A stretch of DNA of 48,371 nt from the NCBI GenBank assembly GCA_017624715.1, contig JAGAMN010000065.1:1-48371 (forward strand). Direction: 5' to 3'. Numbering within the stretch: the stretch's first letter is position 1; each line of letters starts with the position of its first letter. Origin of the DNA: Oscillospiraceae bacterium (lineage in GTDB: Bacteria; Bacillota; Clostridia; Oscillospirales; Oscillospiraceae). This document shows positions 32,593-40,228 of this stretch, in pieces. A program made the position numbers and the translations under genes. The notes beneath the pieces are model-generated. The model saw only the letters and a program-made list of their open reading frames with translations. It was not told the origin of the DNA and ran no database searches.

Positions 32593-33450
32593 TTATACAG
32601 GTTTGGCGATGAAAACCTGGGGATAATTATCACGGAGCATATTGCAAATGACAGCGGCGTACTCAAACTCTGTGACGATGGCAAAAACCGCAGAGCCGGA
32701 ACCGGTCATCTGCTGACCAATGGAGCCGTAGGCGTTGAAGATGGACTTGATGTAGTTCAGTTCCAAATGTTCGGCGGTGACCACGGGATCGAAGACATTC
32801 ATGAGATTCTGGGCCACCTTTTCGATGTCACCGGCCAAAATGGCGCTTTCCATGCCGGTATTGTCCGGGCGCTTGGCAATGGCAGTTTCATCCAGCTTCC
32901 GGTACAGTTCCGGGGTGGAAACGGAAAACTCCGGCTTGCAGATCACGAAAAAGCAATCCGGCATATTGGGCAATTTCCGCAGGCGCTCTCCTCTGCCCTC
33001 ACACATTGCCGTACCGCCAACCACGCAGAAGGGCACATCGCTGCCAACCTGAGCGCCCAGCTCTGCCAGGGCATAGATGGAAAGAGGCTCACCGTAGTGA
33101 CGGTTCAAAGCTCTAAGCACTGCAGCGGCATCGGCACTGCCGCCAGCCATACCGGCACCGCTGGGGATCCGCTTGGTAATGCGAATTTCCAAGCCATCGG
33201 CATCTTTGCCCATGGCATCCAGATAAATTTGAGCCGCCTTCCAGGCAAGATTCTTGGAATCGGTGGGAATGTCTTCTTTGTCACATTTTAAGCACCAGGG
33301 TTTGCCGGTGCCGATATCGATCTCGATATCATCCCGGACGGAAATTGTCTGCATAACGCTTTTTAAATCATGATAGCCGTCTTCCCGTTTACCAACCACA
33401 TCCAGAGTCAGATTCAGCTTGGCAAAAGCGCTTTCGTATAGGGTAGTCAT
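32593..33450 (-). CDS. ispE: 4-diphosphocytidyl-2-C-methyl-D-erythritol kinase
   Basis: The 285-residue GHMP kinase performs the fourth step of the MEP isoprenoid pathway. ATG 33450 lies behind AGGAGG; a longer frame upstream runs through the DUF378 gene and an intergenic repeat and is rejected. Motifs: FAKLNLTLDVVGKREDGYHDL at the N-terminus (K, N and the GYH element), the ATP loop RIPSGAGMAGGSADAAAVLRAL, and MTGSGSAVFAI near the C-terminus (GHMP motif 3). Own promoter at 33487-33515. Confidence 0.96.
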   Translation of the reverse strand: MTTLYESAFAKLNLTLDVVGKREDGYHDLKSVMQTISVRDDIEIDIGTGKPWCLKCDKEDIPTDSKNLAWKAAQIYLDAMGKDADGLEIRITKRIPSGAGMAGGSADAAAVLRALNRHYGEPLSIYALAELGAQVGSDVPFCVVGGTAMCEGRGERLRKLPNMPDCFFVICKPEFSVSTPELYRKLDETAIAKRPDNTGMESAILAGDIEKVAQNLMNVFDPVVTAEHLELNYIKSIFNAYGSIGQQMTGSGSAVFAIVTEFEYAAVICNMLRDNYPQVFIAKPV

Positions 33451-33486
33451 ATTACTTCCTCCTGCAGGTTTCGCAAATTTGCTGCT

Positions 33487-33515
33487 ATTATAGCGCAAAA
33501 TCATCGATTTTGCAA
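33487..33515 (-). promoter_or_regulatory. Promoter of ispE with overlapping inverted repeat
   Basis: On the minus strand, TTGCAA (33510-33515), 17-bp spacer, TATAAT (33487-33492). The perfect inverted repeat GCAAAATC (33495-33502)/GATTTTGC (33506-33513), with a 3-bp centre, covers the -35 and spacer and could be an operator. Confidence 0.8.
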
Positions 33516-33585
33516 CTGTATGAATAAAACCAACCCAGAAAGGAAATTCTATGGTTAGCCAAATCAATGAATGGAGGTAAACATT

Positions 33586-33789
33586 ATGGATACACTGGCA
33601 CTGATCCTGTCCATCGTCGGCAGCTTGAATTGGGGTCTTGTGGGTATTTTCCAGTTTGATCTGGTGGCATGGCTCTTTGGCGGTCAGGATTCCGTGGTCA
33701 GCCGGATCATCTACACTCTGGTAGGCCTGGCCGGTCTGTGGTGCATCTCCCTGCTGTTTCGCAAGGGCCAGCGGGTGGAAGGCGAATAA
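33586..33789 (+). CDS. DUF378 small membrane protein
   Basis: The 67-residue protein starts at ATG 33586 behind GGAGGTAA. Two hydrophobic helices (residues ~4-22 and ~44-60) flank a short loop. DUF378 signatures: LALILSIVGSLNWGLVGIFQFDLVA with the conserved N-W-G-L, and SRIIYTLVGLAGLW, ending in a charged tail. The family's function is unknown. It is monocistronic and followed by an intergenic repeat. Confidence 0.92.
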   Translation: MDTLALILSIVGSLNWGLVGIFQFDLVAWLFGGQDSVVSRIIYTLVGLAGLWCISLLFRKGQRVEGE

Positions 33790-33805
33790 TTTGCCACAAA
33801 AGAAA

Positions 33806-33903
33806 ATGTCATTCCGAGCCAGTGCACACACTGGCGTGGGAATCTCCCCTCTATCCAGGAGATTGCCACACCAGTGACATCGGTCACTGGTTCGCAATGA
33901 CAT
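33806..33903. repeat. Intergenic palindromic repeat (ATGTCATT ... AATGACAT)
   Basis: The ends ATGTCATT (33806-33813) and AATGACAT (33896-33903) are inverted copies, enclosing GGGAATCTCC and GGAGATTGCC boxes and a second set of inverted arms (CCAGTG ... CACTGG). It is of a different type from the repeats at 17.5 and 23.3 kb. Confidence 0.72.
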
Positions 33904-33945
33904 ACTTAAGCGGCAGCACCTGGGTGCTGCCGCTTTTGATTTTAC

Positions 33946-35181
33946 TTATTCTGCAGGGGCCGGTTCTACAACACGGACGGTGCATTTATAGGTTTCACCG
34001 TCAATGGTTCCGGTAATGGTGATGCACTTACCGGCTACATCGGCAGTGGCCTTTATGCCCTTAATATTGCGCTCCTTGATCTCCACATAGCCTTCCACGC
34101 TGGCAACCCATTCCACCTTGACATTGACACCGTCACTGTCGGAAAGGCGGAGGTTGAAGGATTCGCCAACTTTAATGGTCACATCGGTATGGCTGATCTT
34201 ATACTTAGCTTCCTTAACGGGCTCGGGATCAAAGGCAACCACGACCTGACAGCTGGCGGTCTGTTCACCAAAGGTTGCACGAACGGTGGTCCAGCCCTTG
34301 CCGACTGCGGTCACAACGCCCTTTTCACTGACAGTAGCGATAGTGGGATCATCCACAGTCCAAGTAATGTCGGTAGCCTTAACAGAGGGGTTGCTGACAT
34401 AGACACTGACAGGGTTCGGATAGGTCTTGGACATGGTGAATTCCTTATACTTCAGCTTCAGCTCGTAGCCGACAGGAACACTGACAGTGGGTTCGGAAGG
34501 ATCGGTAGGCTCGGTCACATTGCCGAAGCTGCAGATAATCTGGCACTGAGCCTGTGCCTGACCGCAGGTGATGGTGATGGTAGCCTGACCGCCGCCCACT
34601 GCGGTAACAAGGCCCTTATCGGTGACCGTGGCAACAGACGGGTCGCTGGAAGAAAACTCCAGCTTATCGGTGGTGTTCGTGGGGGTGACGGTGCAGCTGA
34701 GCAGCTGTGCTTGGCCTTCAGCGGTGAACTCGATTTCAGGTCTGGTCAGTGTAATATTGGTACAGCTAAGGTCCGTAGGTGTAGACGAACCGGTGGGATC
34801 GCTGATGGTGGGTTTGGTGGTCTGAGAACCGTTACCGGCAGGACCGCCGGAGAGGAACACTCGGATGCCCATGTAGCCCAAAACAGCAATAATAGCAATA
34901 ACCAGCAGGATCACGATAGCAATCAGGACTGCATTGGCATTGTCCTTTTTGGGAGAACGGTCACCGGCGGGACGGCGCTCCAGCTCCTGACCCTTTTTAT
35001 TACGCTTGCGCACATTGGACTTGGAAAAACGGCCGCCCTTTACATAGGCATAGCCGCTGGCCTGGTCATGGTCGCCGGCCGCAGTCTGGGCTGTGGATTT
35101 TTTCGCACTGCCGCAGATGGGGCACTGGGCCGCGGTTTCCGGATAGGTTGTGCCGCAAACATCGCAAATCACTTTACTCAT
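33946..35181 (-). CDS. Zinc-ribbon/TM/Ig-like (BIG2) surface protein
   Basis: The 411-residue product starts at ATG 35181 behind GGAGG. Cytoplasmic N-terminus: a zinc ribbon with C-D-V-C-G and C-P-I-C-G (residues ~6-25), then a basic stretch (VRKRNKKGQELERR). One transmembrane helix (~residues 86-107) and a Thr/Ser/Pro linker lead to extracellular BIG2-type Ig folds, with two clear VATVTDKGLVTAVGGGQATI and IATVSEKGVVTAVGKGWTTV repeats, and a last beta domain. No sortase motif. The inside zinc knuckle with outside Ig repeats suggests a sensor or anchoring role; inference only. Confidence 0.85.
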   Translation of the reverse strand: MSKVICDVCGTTYPETAAQCPICGSAKKSTAQTAAGDHDQASGYAYVKGGRFSKSNVRKRNKKGQELERRPAGDRSPKKDNANAVLIAIVILLVIAIIAVLGYMGIRVFLSGGPAGNGSQTTKPTISDPTGSSTPTDLSCTNITLTRPEIEFTAEGQAQLLSCTVTPTNTTDKLEFSSSDPSVATVTDKGLVTAVGGGQATITITCGQAQAQCQIICSFGNVTEPTDPSEPTVSVPVGYELKLKYKEFTMSKTYPNPVSVYVSNPSVKATDITWTVDDPTIATVSEKGVVTAVGKGWTTVRATFGEQTASCQVVVAFDPEPVKEAKYKISHTDVTIKVGESFNLRLSDSDGVNVKVEWVASVEGYVEIKERNIKGIKATADVAGKCITITGTIDGETYKCTVRVVEPAPAE

Positions 35182-35228
35182 TTTTGTACCTCCGTTCCGG
35201 CACTGGTATCGCGCCATTGGTTGGTTGT

Positions 35229-35257
35229 ATTATAGCATAGTCTTTTTCTGATTGCAA
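35229..35257 (-). promoter_or_regulatory. Promoter of Ig-like surface protein gene
   Basis: On the minus strand, TTGCAA (35252-35257), 17-bp spacer ending TGC, TATAAT (35229-35234). Confidence 0.87.
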
Positions 35258-35289
35258 GACTGCAATGGTTTTCGCAGGAGCAATCCGAA

Positions 35290-36672
35290 TTATTTGCTCG
35301 CATAAACGCTCCAAAACTCCAATCTGTATGTTTCGCCATCTTTCAAGGTGGTATGTAACTGCACTTGCACATCTGTAAAGCTGTCACCCACCGTCAGAGC
35401 AGGGGTAGATACATCGCCAGTTTTGAGCAGATTACCATTTTGATCGTACAATCTCCAGCCGATCTTGCATATCGCACCGTATTCACCGCCCCGGGAATCA
35501 TATGTTTTGACGCCTGACAAACGAACGGTTGAATATACACTGCCAATGGTATAGGCCACATTGGTAATGGAACAAGCTGTATACAAACTGGGCTGATTTG
35601 TGCCTTTATAGAAATACTTGACCGTAGTCGGCAAGGAGTTTACCACGACGATTCTCGCGTAATTCCTCGGTATGATGTTCACAACAAAGCGGGCCTTGTA
35701 CTGTCCGATATTTACATATATCTGCAGAAGTGTTCCGAAGGCATCCATCTCACAGCCGGTAGCGCAATCGGCGCTGGCGCCCATCACACAGTCGATACCC
35801 CAGTCGTTGTACCAGTCTACATACATGGTGGTCCATCTGCAGGCCTTCATGGTGGCATCGTATGCGCTGAACTGAGGTGTGCCGATCTTGATCGTGCCAT
35901 CGTAACCGATATTTTTATAGGTCCAGGTAACCTGAACGGTTTGCTTACCGTCTTTCATGCGGGTTTCGATAGCATCTCCAAAGGATAGTTCAAACAGTCC
36001 ATCTACGACCCATTTTTCACCCGGACGGATGGTGGGCATATAGTTGGAGTCCTTTGCTCCGCAGGATTGACAGGTGCCGGAAACATAGCTATGGCCCTTA
36101 GCAGAGCCTTGGGTCGCGCCGCAGGTATAGCATCTGCGGGGGCTGGTGCAGGTAGCCTCTGACCAGCTATGTCCCAGGGGGGCGCCTTCTGTTGCATAGC
36201 ACCATTGGCATTCTCTAGGGCTGGTGCAGGTAGCTTCCTTCCATGCGTGGCTGCCCTCAACTGTCTTTATCTGTCCGCATTGATAGCACTCCATAGTTGT
36301 ACAGGAGTACCATTTCCATATATGGCCGTCCTCTACATACCTCGTGGTCTCACAAAGGCTGCACTCCTCCAAGTGGCAATCCACATTAAGCCAAACATGG
36401 GCCCTAGGTTCACCTTGAGTAGCGCCGCAGCTCACGCAGGTCTCGGGGCGTTGACAGGTCGCCTCCGACCAGAAGTGGTCGCAGGGAATCTCCGTGGCAG
36501 TGTTTTCTTCTGTTGCCGCCGGTGTCGTTTGCGGCTGTGATGTAGGCGGTACATCTGACGGATTCTGCAAAGATACAGAACCTTGGGTGCTGTCAGGGTT
36601 GTCTTCTGCTCTGCAGGCAGACATACTGAAGAGCATAAAGGTTGCCATGACAAGCGTTATCAAACGTTTCAT
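35290..36672 (-). CDS. Lipoprotein with tandem His/Trp/Cys repeats
   Basis: The 460-residue product starts at ATG 36672 behind AAAGAGG. The signal peptide ends in FSMSAC, lipidated at Cys20. After a Thr/Pro-rich spacer come about six repeats of ~25 residues: H-x-W-x4-C-x4-C-x2-C-G-A-T-x-G (for example HSWSEATCTSPRRCYTCGAT), giving one His and three Cys per unit, as expected for a structural metal or disulfide knuckle. Similar repeats occur in clostridial surface proteins. The C-terminal ~250 residues form a beta-rich, Tyr/Trp-containing domain (VTWTYKNIGYDGTIKIGTP, VRLSGVKTYDSRGGEYGAI) of unknown fold. Confidence 0.82.
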   Translation of the reverse strand: MKRLITLVMATFMLFSMSACRAEDNPDSTQGSVSLQNPSDVPPTSQPQTTPAATEENTATEIPCDHFWSEATCQRPETCVSCGATQGEPRAHVWLNVDCHLEECSLCETTRYVEDGHIWKWYSCTTMECYQCGQIKTVEGSHAWKEATCTSPRECQWCYATEGAPLGHSWSEATCTSPRRCYTCGATQGSAKGHSYVSGTCQSCGAKDSNYMPTIRPGEKWVVDGLFELSFGDAIETRMKDGKQTVQVTWTYKNIGYDGTIKIGTPQFSAYDATMKACRWTTMYVDWYNDWGIDCVMGASADCATGCEMDAFGTLLQIYVNIGQYKARFVVNIIPRNYARIVVVNSLPTTVKYFYKGTNQPSLYTACSITNVAYTIGSVYSTVRLSGVKTYDSRGGEYGAICKIGWRLYDQNGNLLKTGDVSTPALTVGDSFTDVQVQLHTTLKDGETYRLEFWSVYASK

Positions 36673-36702
36673 GCGATATACCTCTTTCTTTTATTTGCTT
36701 TT

Positions 36703-36731
36703 ATGGTAGCACATCCGACATATCGTGTCAA
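36703..36731 (-). promoter_or_regulatory. Promoter of Cys-repeat lipoprotein gene
   Basis: On the minus strand, TTGACA (36726-36731), 17-bp spacer ending TGC, TACCAT (36703-36708). Confidence 0.8.
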
Positions 36732-36852
36732 CATTTGGGTGCCGCTGGCATATATCTCCGGCAATGGGGCGCCTTTTTGTTCTACTGCGGCAAAGTGTTG
36801 CGTTTTGACAGCTTTCGTCCGTTTATTCTTTGTAAAATCCAAGGAAATAGTG

Positions 36853-36881
36853 TTGCAATTTTTCCGAAATTATTTTATCAT
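36853..36881 (+). promoter_or_regulatory. Promoter of kinase-like FN3 protein gene
   Basis: TTGCAA (36853-36858), 17-bp spacer, TATCAT (36876-36881), 35 nt before ATG 36916. Confidence 0.7.
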
Positions 36882-36915
36882 ATAGAAAATGTATGTTCCT
36901 AAGGAGGCGTTGGAT

Positions 36916-39900
36916 ATGCCAGACCCGAAAATGATCCTGCCGCTGCTGGAAGGTTTCCTGATGGGCGACGCCATCAGTGAGCATCACGGCGTCCGCTGCT
37001 ACCCTGCCATGCAGGAAGAAACCAGCGATAAATACATAGTCAAAACTGTCAGTGTTCCCGAATCCGGTGCAAAGCTGGAGGCTCTGCTGCTGGCCGGCGC
37101 ATTTCCGGACAAAGACGCTGCTGTTGCATATTACAAGGACCTGGCGGAAGGTGTGGAAAAGGAAGCTGCTCTATTGCGGAGTCTTTCTCAGCTGGAAGGC
37201 TTCTCCGGCTATGAAGCCTGGCAGACCCAATCTTCTGAGGATGGAGAAAGTTTTGATGTTTGCCTGCTGGGCAAGTACCGCCCCACCCTGGAGCGGCACC
37301 TGAGCCGCAAGCCCATGACCCATCTGGGCGCAGTGAATCTGGGTTTGGATCTTTGCTCTGCACTGGCAGTTTGCCGTCGCAGCGGCTATCTGTATGTGGA
37401 TCTGAAGCCCAGCAATGTGTTTATTTGTGCGGACAATGAATATCGCATCGGCGACCTGGGCTTTATTCCACTGGCATCATTGCAATATGCTTCCCTGCCT
37501 GAAAAATATCACAGCGTTTACACCGCACCGGAAATTACCGATGCTTATTCTGCTCTGAATGACACTTTGGACATTTATGCCGTTGGTCTGATTCTGTATC
37601 AGGTATACAATAACGGACAGCTGCCCACCGTAGAGCCCGGCTCCAACGAGCCTTTGCCCGCTCCGGAGTATGCCGATTACGAAATTGCTTCCATCATTTT
37701 GAAGGCCTGTGATCCCAACCCCCAGGAACGTTGGCAGGATCCTGCCCAAATGGGACAGGCTCTGGTCAACTATATGCAGAGCAACACTGTAAATGACGAT
37801 CCCATCGTGCCCCCGGCTGTACCTGTTGAGATGGTTGAGGAGGATGTTGCTGATGAGGCCGTGGAAGAGGATCCTTCTACCGAAGAGATTCTCTCCGAGG
37901 TGGACCAGGCATTGGAGGCTGTTGGTGTGGAATTGGCAGAAGAAATTCCTGCCGAAGAAGCCCCTGCTGAAGACGTGTCTAACGAGGGAGAAGATGTCCC
38001 GGAAGAGATCCCGGAGGAGGAAACCGGGGAAATTACCGAGGAAATTACAGAAAATGTGACCGATGCGGAAGATGTTGAAGACGAAGTTGCAGAAGAAGCA
38101 GCTGAAGAGGCGGCAGAAGAAGTAATTGAGGACACTGCGGAAGAAGCGCCGGACGACGAACTGGCAGAAATGCTGGCCCAGGCGGATTCCCTGATCGCTC
38201 ACGAAACTCCGGAGCCTGTTGTGGCACCGGCACCCATTGATGTTCCCATTCCGCCCCGGATCATTCTGACCGATGAAGAGCCGGAAGAACAGGAAGCTCA
38301 AGATGAAGTATCGGAAGATATTCCGGAAGAAAGCGAAACAGCGGAGGCTGTGGAAGAAGATCCGGAAGAAGCCGAAGAATACATTGACGACGATACGGAA
38401 GAAGCCACGGAAGAACCTACCCAAACCAAGCGCGGTAAGGGTTTGATCGCTGCGCTGATCTGCTTCATTGTGGCAGCTTCCCTGTTTATCGGTGGATATC
38501 TTTATTACAAATACGAGTATCAGCAGACCATTTACAGCATGTCCTTGTCCGGTGTGGAAGACCGGCTGGCTGTGGCGCTGCACAGCGACATCGACGACGA
38601 GTTGCTGACTGTCATTTGCACCGATGCTTACGGTAACACCAAGCGGCAGAATGTGGTGGGCGGCGTGGCCATGTTTACCGGTCTGACACCGGATACCCGG
38701 TATAAGGTGGAAGTTGAGATCTCCGGATTCCATGAGCTTCTGGGCAAAACCAACGGCGTCTATGTGACAGCGGAAGAAACCATCATTGGTGGTCTTACCG
38801 CAATTGCCGGTCCGGAAAACGGCTCTGTAATTTTGAACTTTACCGTCCGGGGTCCGGAAAGTCCCCAATGGCAGGTATTCTATTCTGCTGAGGGTGAAGA
38901 CGAAAAGAACGTCACCTGCACCGGTCATGTAGCTACCATCAACGGTCTGACCATCGGCAAGCACTACACCTTCCGGGTGGAGCCTAGCACCGAGCTGTAC
39001 CTGGTGGGCACTAATACCGTGGAATTCACCGCTACAAATGCGATTTATCCCGAGAATTTGACCATTGCGGGGTTTGTAAACAACGCCCTTACGGTAACCT
39101 GGACTGCACCGGAGGGTGCAACTGTGAGCAGCTGGACTGTCCGTTGTTACAACGACGCAGGTTACGATAAGACCATCACTGTTACCGATACCACCGCCCT
39201 CTTTGAGGATCTGGATCGGTCCACGCCTTACACGGTGGAGGTTTGCGCCGCCGGTATGTCCCTGGGCAGCCGGGTTTCTCTGGCCGCCAACTCTGTGACC
39301 GTACTTGGCTTTACCGCAGTCACCTCCGATCCTTTGAAGCTGAAGCTGAGCTGGGAATTCGAAGGTACTGCGCCGGCAGGTGGCTGGGTGATTCATTACA
39401 CTGTCAGCGGAATGAAGGATTCTGTGCAAGTGGCAACGGAAGACGCTTCCATTCTGATCGATCCCATCGTTCCCGGCTGTACCTATGTATTTGAAATTCA
39501 GACGGCCAACGGCGATCCTGTGTTTGATGGTACATTCACCTATACTGCTCCCGATGCCGAAACCTTCTCCGGCTATGATATTTCTGCGGAATACTTTGAG
39601 TTTTCCATGTGCCTGACACCGGATAAGGAAGACTGGGATCGGAATGATCTAAAGCCCCAGGACTACACCAACACCTTTGCGGTTGGTCAAAGTGCATCTT
39701 TCTCCATTCGCCTGACCCACGAATACACCACTTCTGCGGATAACATCACCACACTGTTTGTGATCCGCGATGCAGAAGGTTCCCTGGTTCGGGCCGACAC
39801 CTGGAACCAGACCTGGACTTACATGTGGTACCGGGGTTACGGCAAGCTGACCATTCCCGTGATGCCGGAAACCGCCGGCGATTACACCGTGGAGATCTAC

Positions 39901-39945
39901 TTCAACGGCATGTATGTCACCACTCAGAGTTTCACCGTTATTTAA
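36916..39945 (+). CDS. Membrane protein kinase-like protein with acidic linker and extracellular FN3-like repeats
   Basis: The 1009-residue product starts at ATG 36916, 8 nt after AAGGAGG (an ATG at 36889 has no ribosome site). Residues ~1-290 are a Ser/Thr kinase-like domain: K43 in the VAIK position, Y-V-D162-L-K-P-S-N for the HRD loop (D, K and N kept; H and R lost), D180-L-G for DFG, and TAPEI for APE. No clear glycine loop is visible. Residues ~295-505 are extremely Glu-rich; a TM helix (~508-530) follows, then about four FN3-like beta repeats and a final beta domain (~890-1009) outside. Likely an atypical PknB-type receptor; catalytic competence is uncertain. Confidence 0.83.
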   Translation: MPDPKMILPLLEGFLMGDAISEHHGVRCYPAMQEETSDKYIVKTVSVPESGAKLEALLLAGAFPDKDAAVAYYKDLAEGVEKEAALLRSLSQLEGFSGYEAWQTQSSEDGESFDVCLLGKYRPTLERHLSRKPMTHLGAVNLGLDLCSALAVCRRSGYLYVDLKPSNVFICADNEYRIGDLGFIPLASLQYASLPEKYHSVYTAPEITDAYSALNDTLDIYAVGLILYQVYNNGQLPTVEPGSNEPLPAPEYADYEIASIILKACDPNPQERWQDPAQMGQALVNYMQSNTVNDDPIVPPAVPVEMVEEDVADEAVEEDPSTEEILSEVDQALEAVGVELAEEIPAEEAPAEDVSNEGEDVPEEIPEEETGEITEEITENVTDAEDVEDEVAEEAAEEAAEEVIEDTAEEAPDDELAEMLAQADSLIAHETPEPVVAPAPIDVPIPPRIILTDEEPEEQEAQDEVSEDIPEESETAEAVEEDPEEAEEYIDDDTEEATEEPTQTKRGKGLIAALICFIVAASLFIGGYLYYKYEYQQTIYSMSLSGVEDRLAVALHSDIDDELLTVICTDAYGNTKRQNVVGGVAMFTGLTPDTRYKVEVEISGFHELLGKTNGVYVTAEETIIGGLTAIAGPENGSVILNFTVRGPESPQWQVFYSAEGEDEKNVTCTGHVATINGLTIGKHYTFRVEPSTELYLVGTNTVEFTATNAIYPENLTIAGFVNNALTVTWTAPEGATVSSWTVRCYNDAGYDKTITVTDTTALFEDLDRSTPYTVEVCAAGMSLGSRVSLAANSVTVLGFTAVTSDPLKLKLSWEFEGTAPAGGWVIHYTVSGMKDSVQVATEDASILIDPIVPGCTYVFEIQTANGDPVFDGTFTYTAPDAETFSGYDISAEYFEFSMCLTPDKEDWDRNDLKPQDYTNTFAVGQSASFSIRLTHEYTTSADNITTLFVIRDAEGSLVRADTWNQTWTYMWYRGYGKLTIPVMPETAGDYTVEIYFNGMYVTTQSFTVI

Positions 39946-39950
39946 CTATA

Positions 39951-39988
39951 TTCGGCAGCCGAAATTCACCGGCTGCCGAACTTTTTTT
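39951..39988 (+). terminator. Terminator after kinase-like gene
   Basis: TTCGGCAGCC (39951-39960), loop of 10, GGCTGCCGAA (39971-39980), then C and seven T. Confidence 0.92.
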
Positions 39989-39999
39989 CGATTTTTCTC

Positions 40000-40028
40000 T
40001 TGCATTATTCCACCGGTCGTGGTACAAT
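40000..40028 (+). promoter_or_regulatory. Promoter of the aromatic operon
   Basis: TTGCAT (40000-40005), 17-bp spacer, TACAAT (40023-40028). Transcription would start near 40035, 24 nt before the leader-peptide ATG. Confidence 0.85.
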
Positions 40029-40058
40029 GTCCACAACCACTGGAATTGGAGGCCAATT

Positions 40059-40121
40059 ATGAACCACACCATGTTTGCTGCACAGTTTTATTACTATTAC
40101 TTTTTTATGAACAAAAGGTAA
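40059..40121 (+). CDS. Phe/Tyr-rich leader peptide of the aromatic operon
   Basis: The 20-codon frame starts at ATG 40059 behind TTGGAGG and stops at TAA 40119. Eight of its 20 residues are Phe or Tyr, including the uninterrupted run FYYYYFF (codons 40086-40106). It lies between the operon promoter and aroF, whose operon makes the precursors of exactly these two amino acids. Shortage of charged tRNA-Phe or tRNA-Tyr would stall the ribosome about 17 nt before the first antiterminator arm. The peptide itself probably has no function beyond being translated. Confidence 0.9.
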   Translation: MNHTMFAAQFYYYYFFMNKR

Positions 40122-40122
40122 T

Positions 40123-40207
40123 AGCGATTTGTGCTGCAATCCATTGGATGGCATAAGGATGTACTTGTAACTGCTGCACGGAAATCGCTTCTGTGCGGCA
40201 TATTTTA
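40123..40207 (+). promoter_or_regulatory. Transcription attenuator (antiterminator/terminator switch)
   Basis: Arm A (40123-40138, AGCGATTTGTGCTGCA) can pair with arm B (40172-40189): 8 bp, a 2-nt bulge, 4 bp, one mismatch, 3 bp. Arm B can instead pair with arm C (40191-40200): TGCTGCACGG/CTGTGCGGCA, a 10-bp stem with two wobbles followed by TATTTTATTTTAT, a terminator. A ribosome stalled on the Phe/Tyr codons leaves A free (A:B forms, read-through); a ribosome at the stop codon 40119-40121 covers A (B:C forms, termination). No T-box sequence is present. Confidence 0.88.
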
Positions 40208-40228
40208 TTTTATGGGGGTTAATTTACC

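Noticed and set aside
33451-33903. N-terminal extension of ispE to 436 residues
   Set aside because: It would run through the ispE promoter, the DUF378 gene and an intergenic repeat; ATG 33450 has AGGAGG and fits family length.
37477-39429. 650-codon minus-strand frame rich in Phe, Arg and Gly
   Set aside because: It is the complement of the Glu-rich tether and FN3-like repeats of the kinase-like gene; the composition is an artefact.
40107-40228. T-box leader in front of aroF
   Set aside because: The conserved T-box sequence is absent; the leader peptide with competing hairpins explains the region better.
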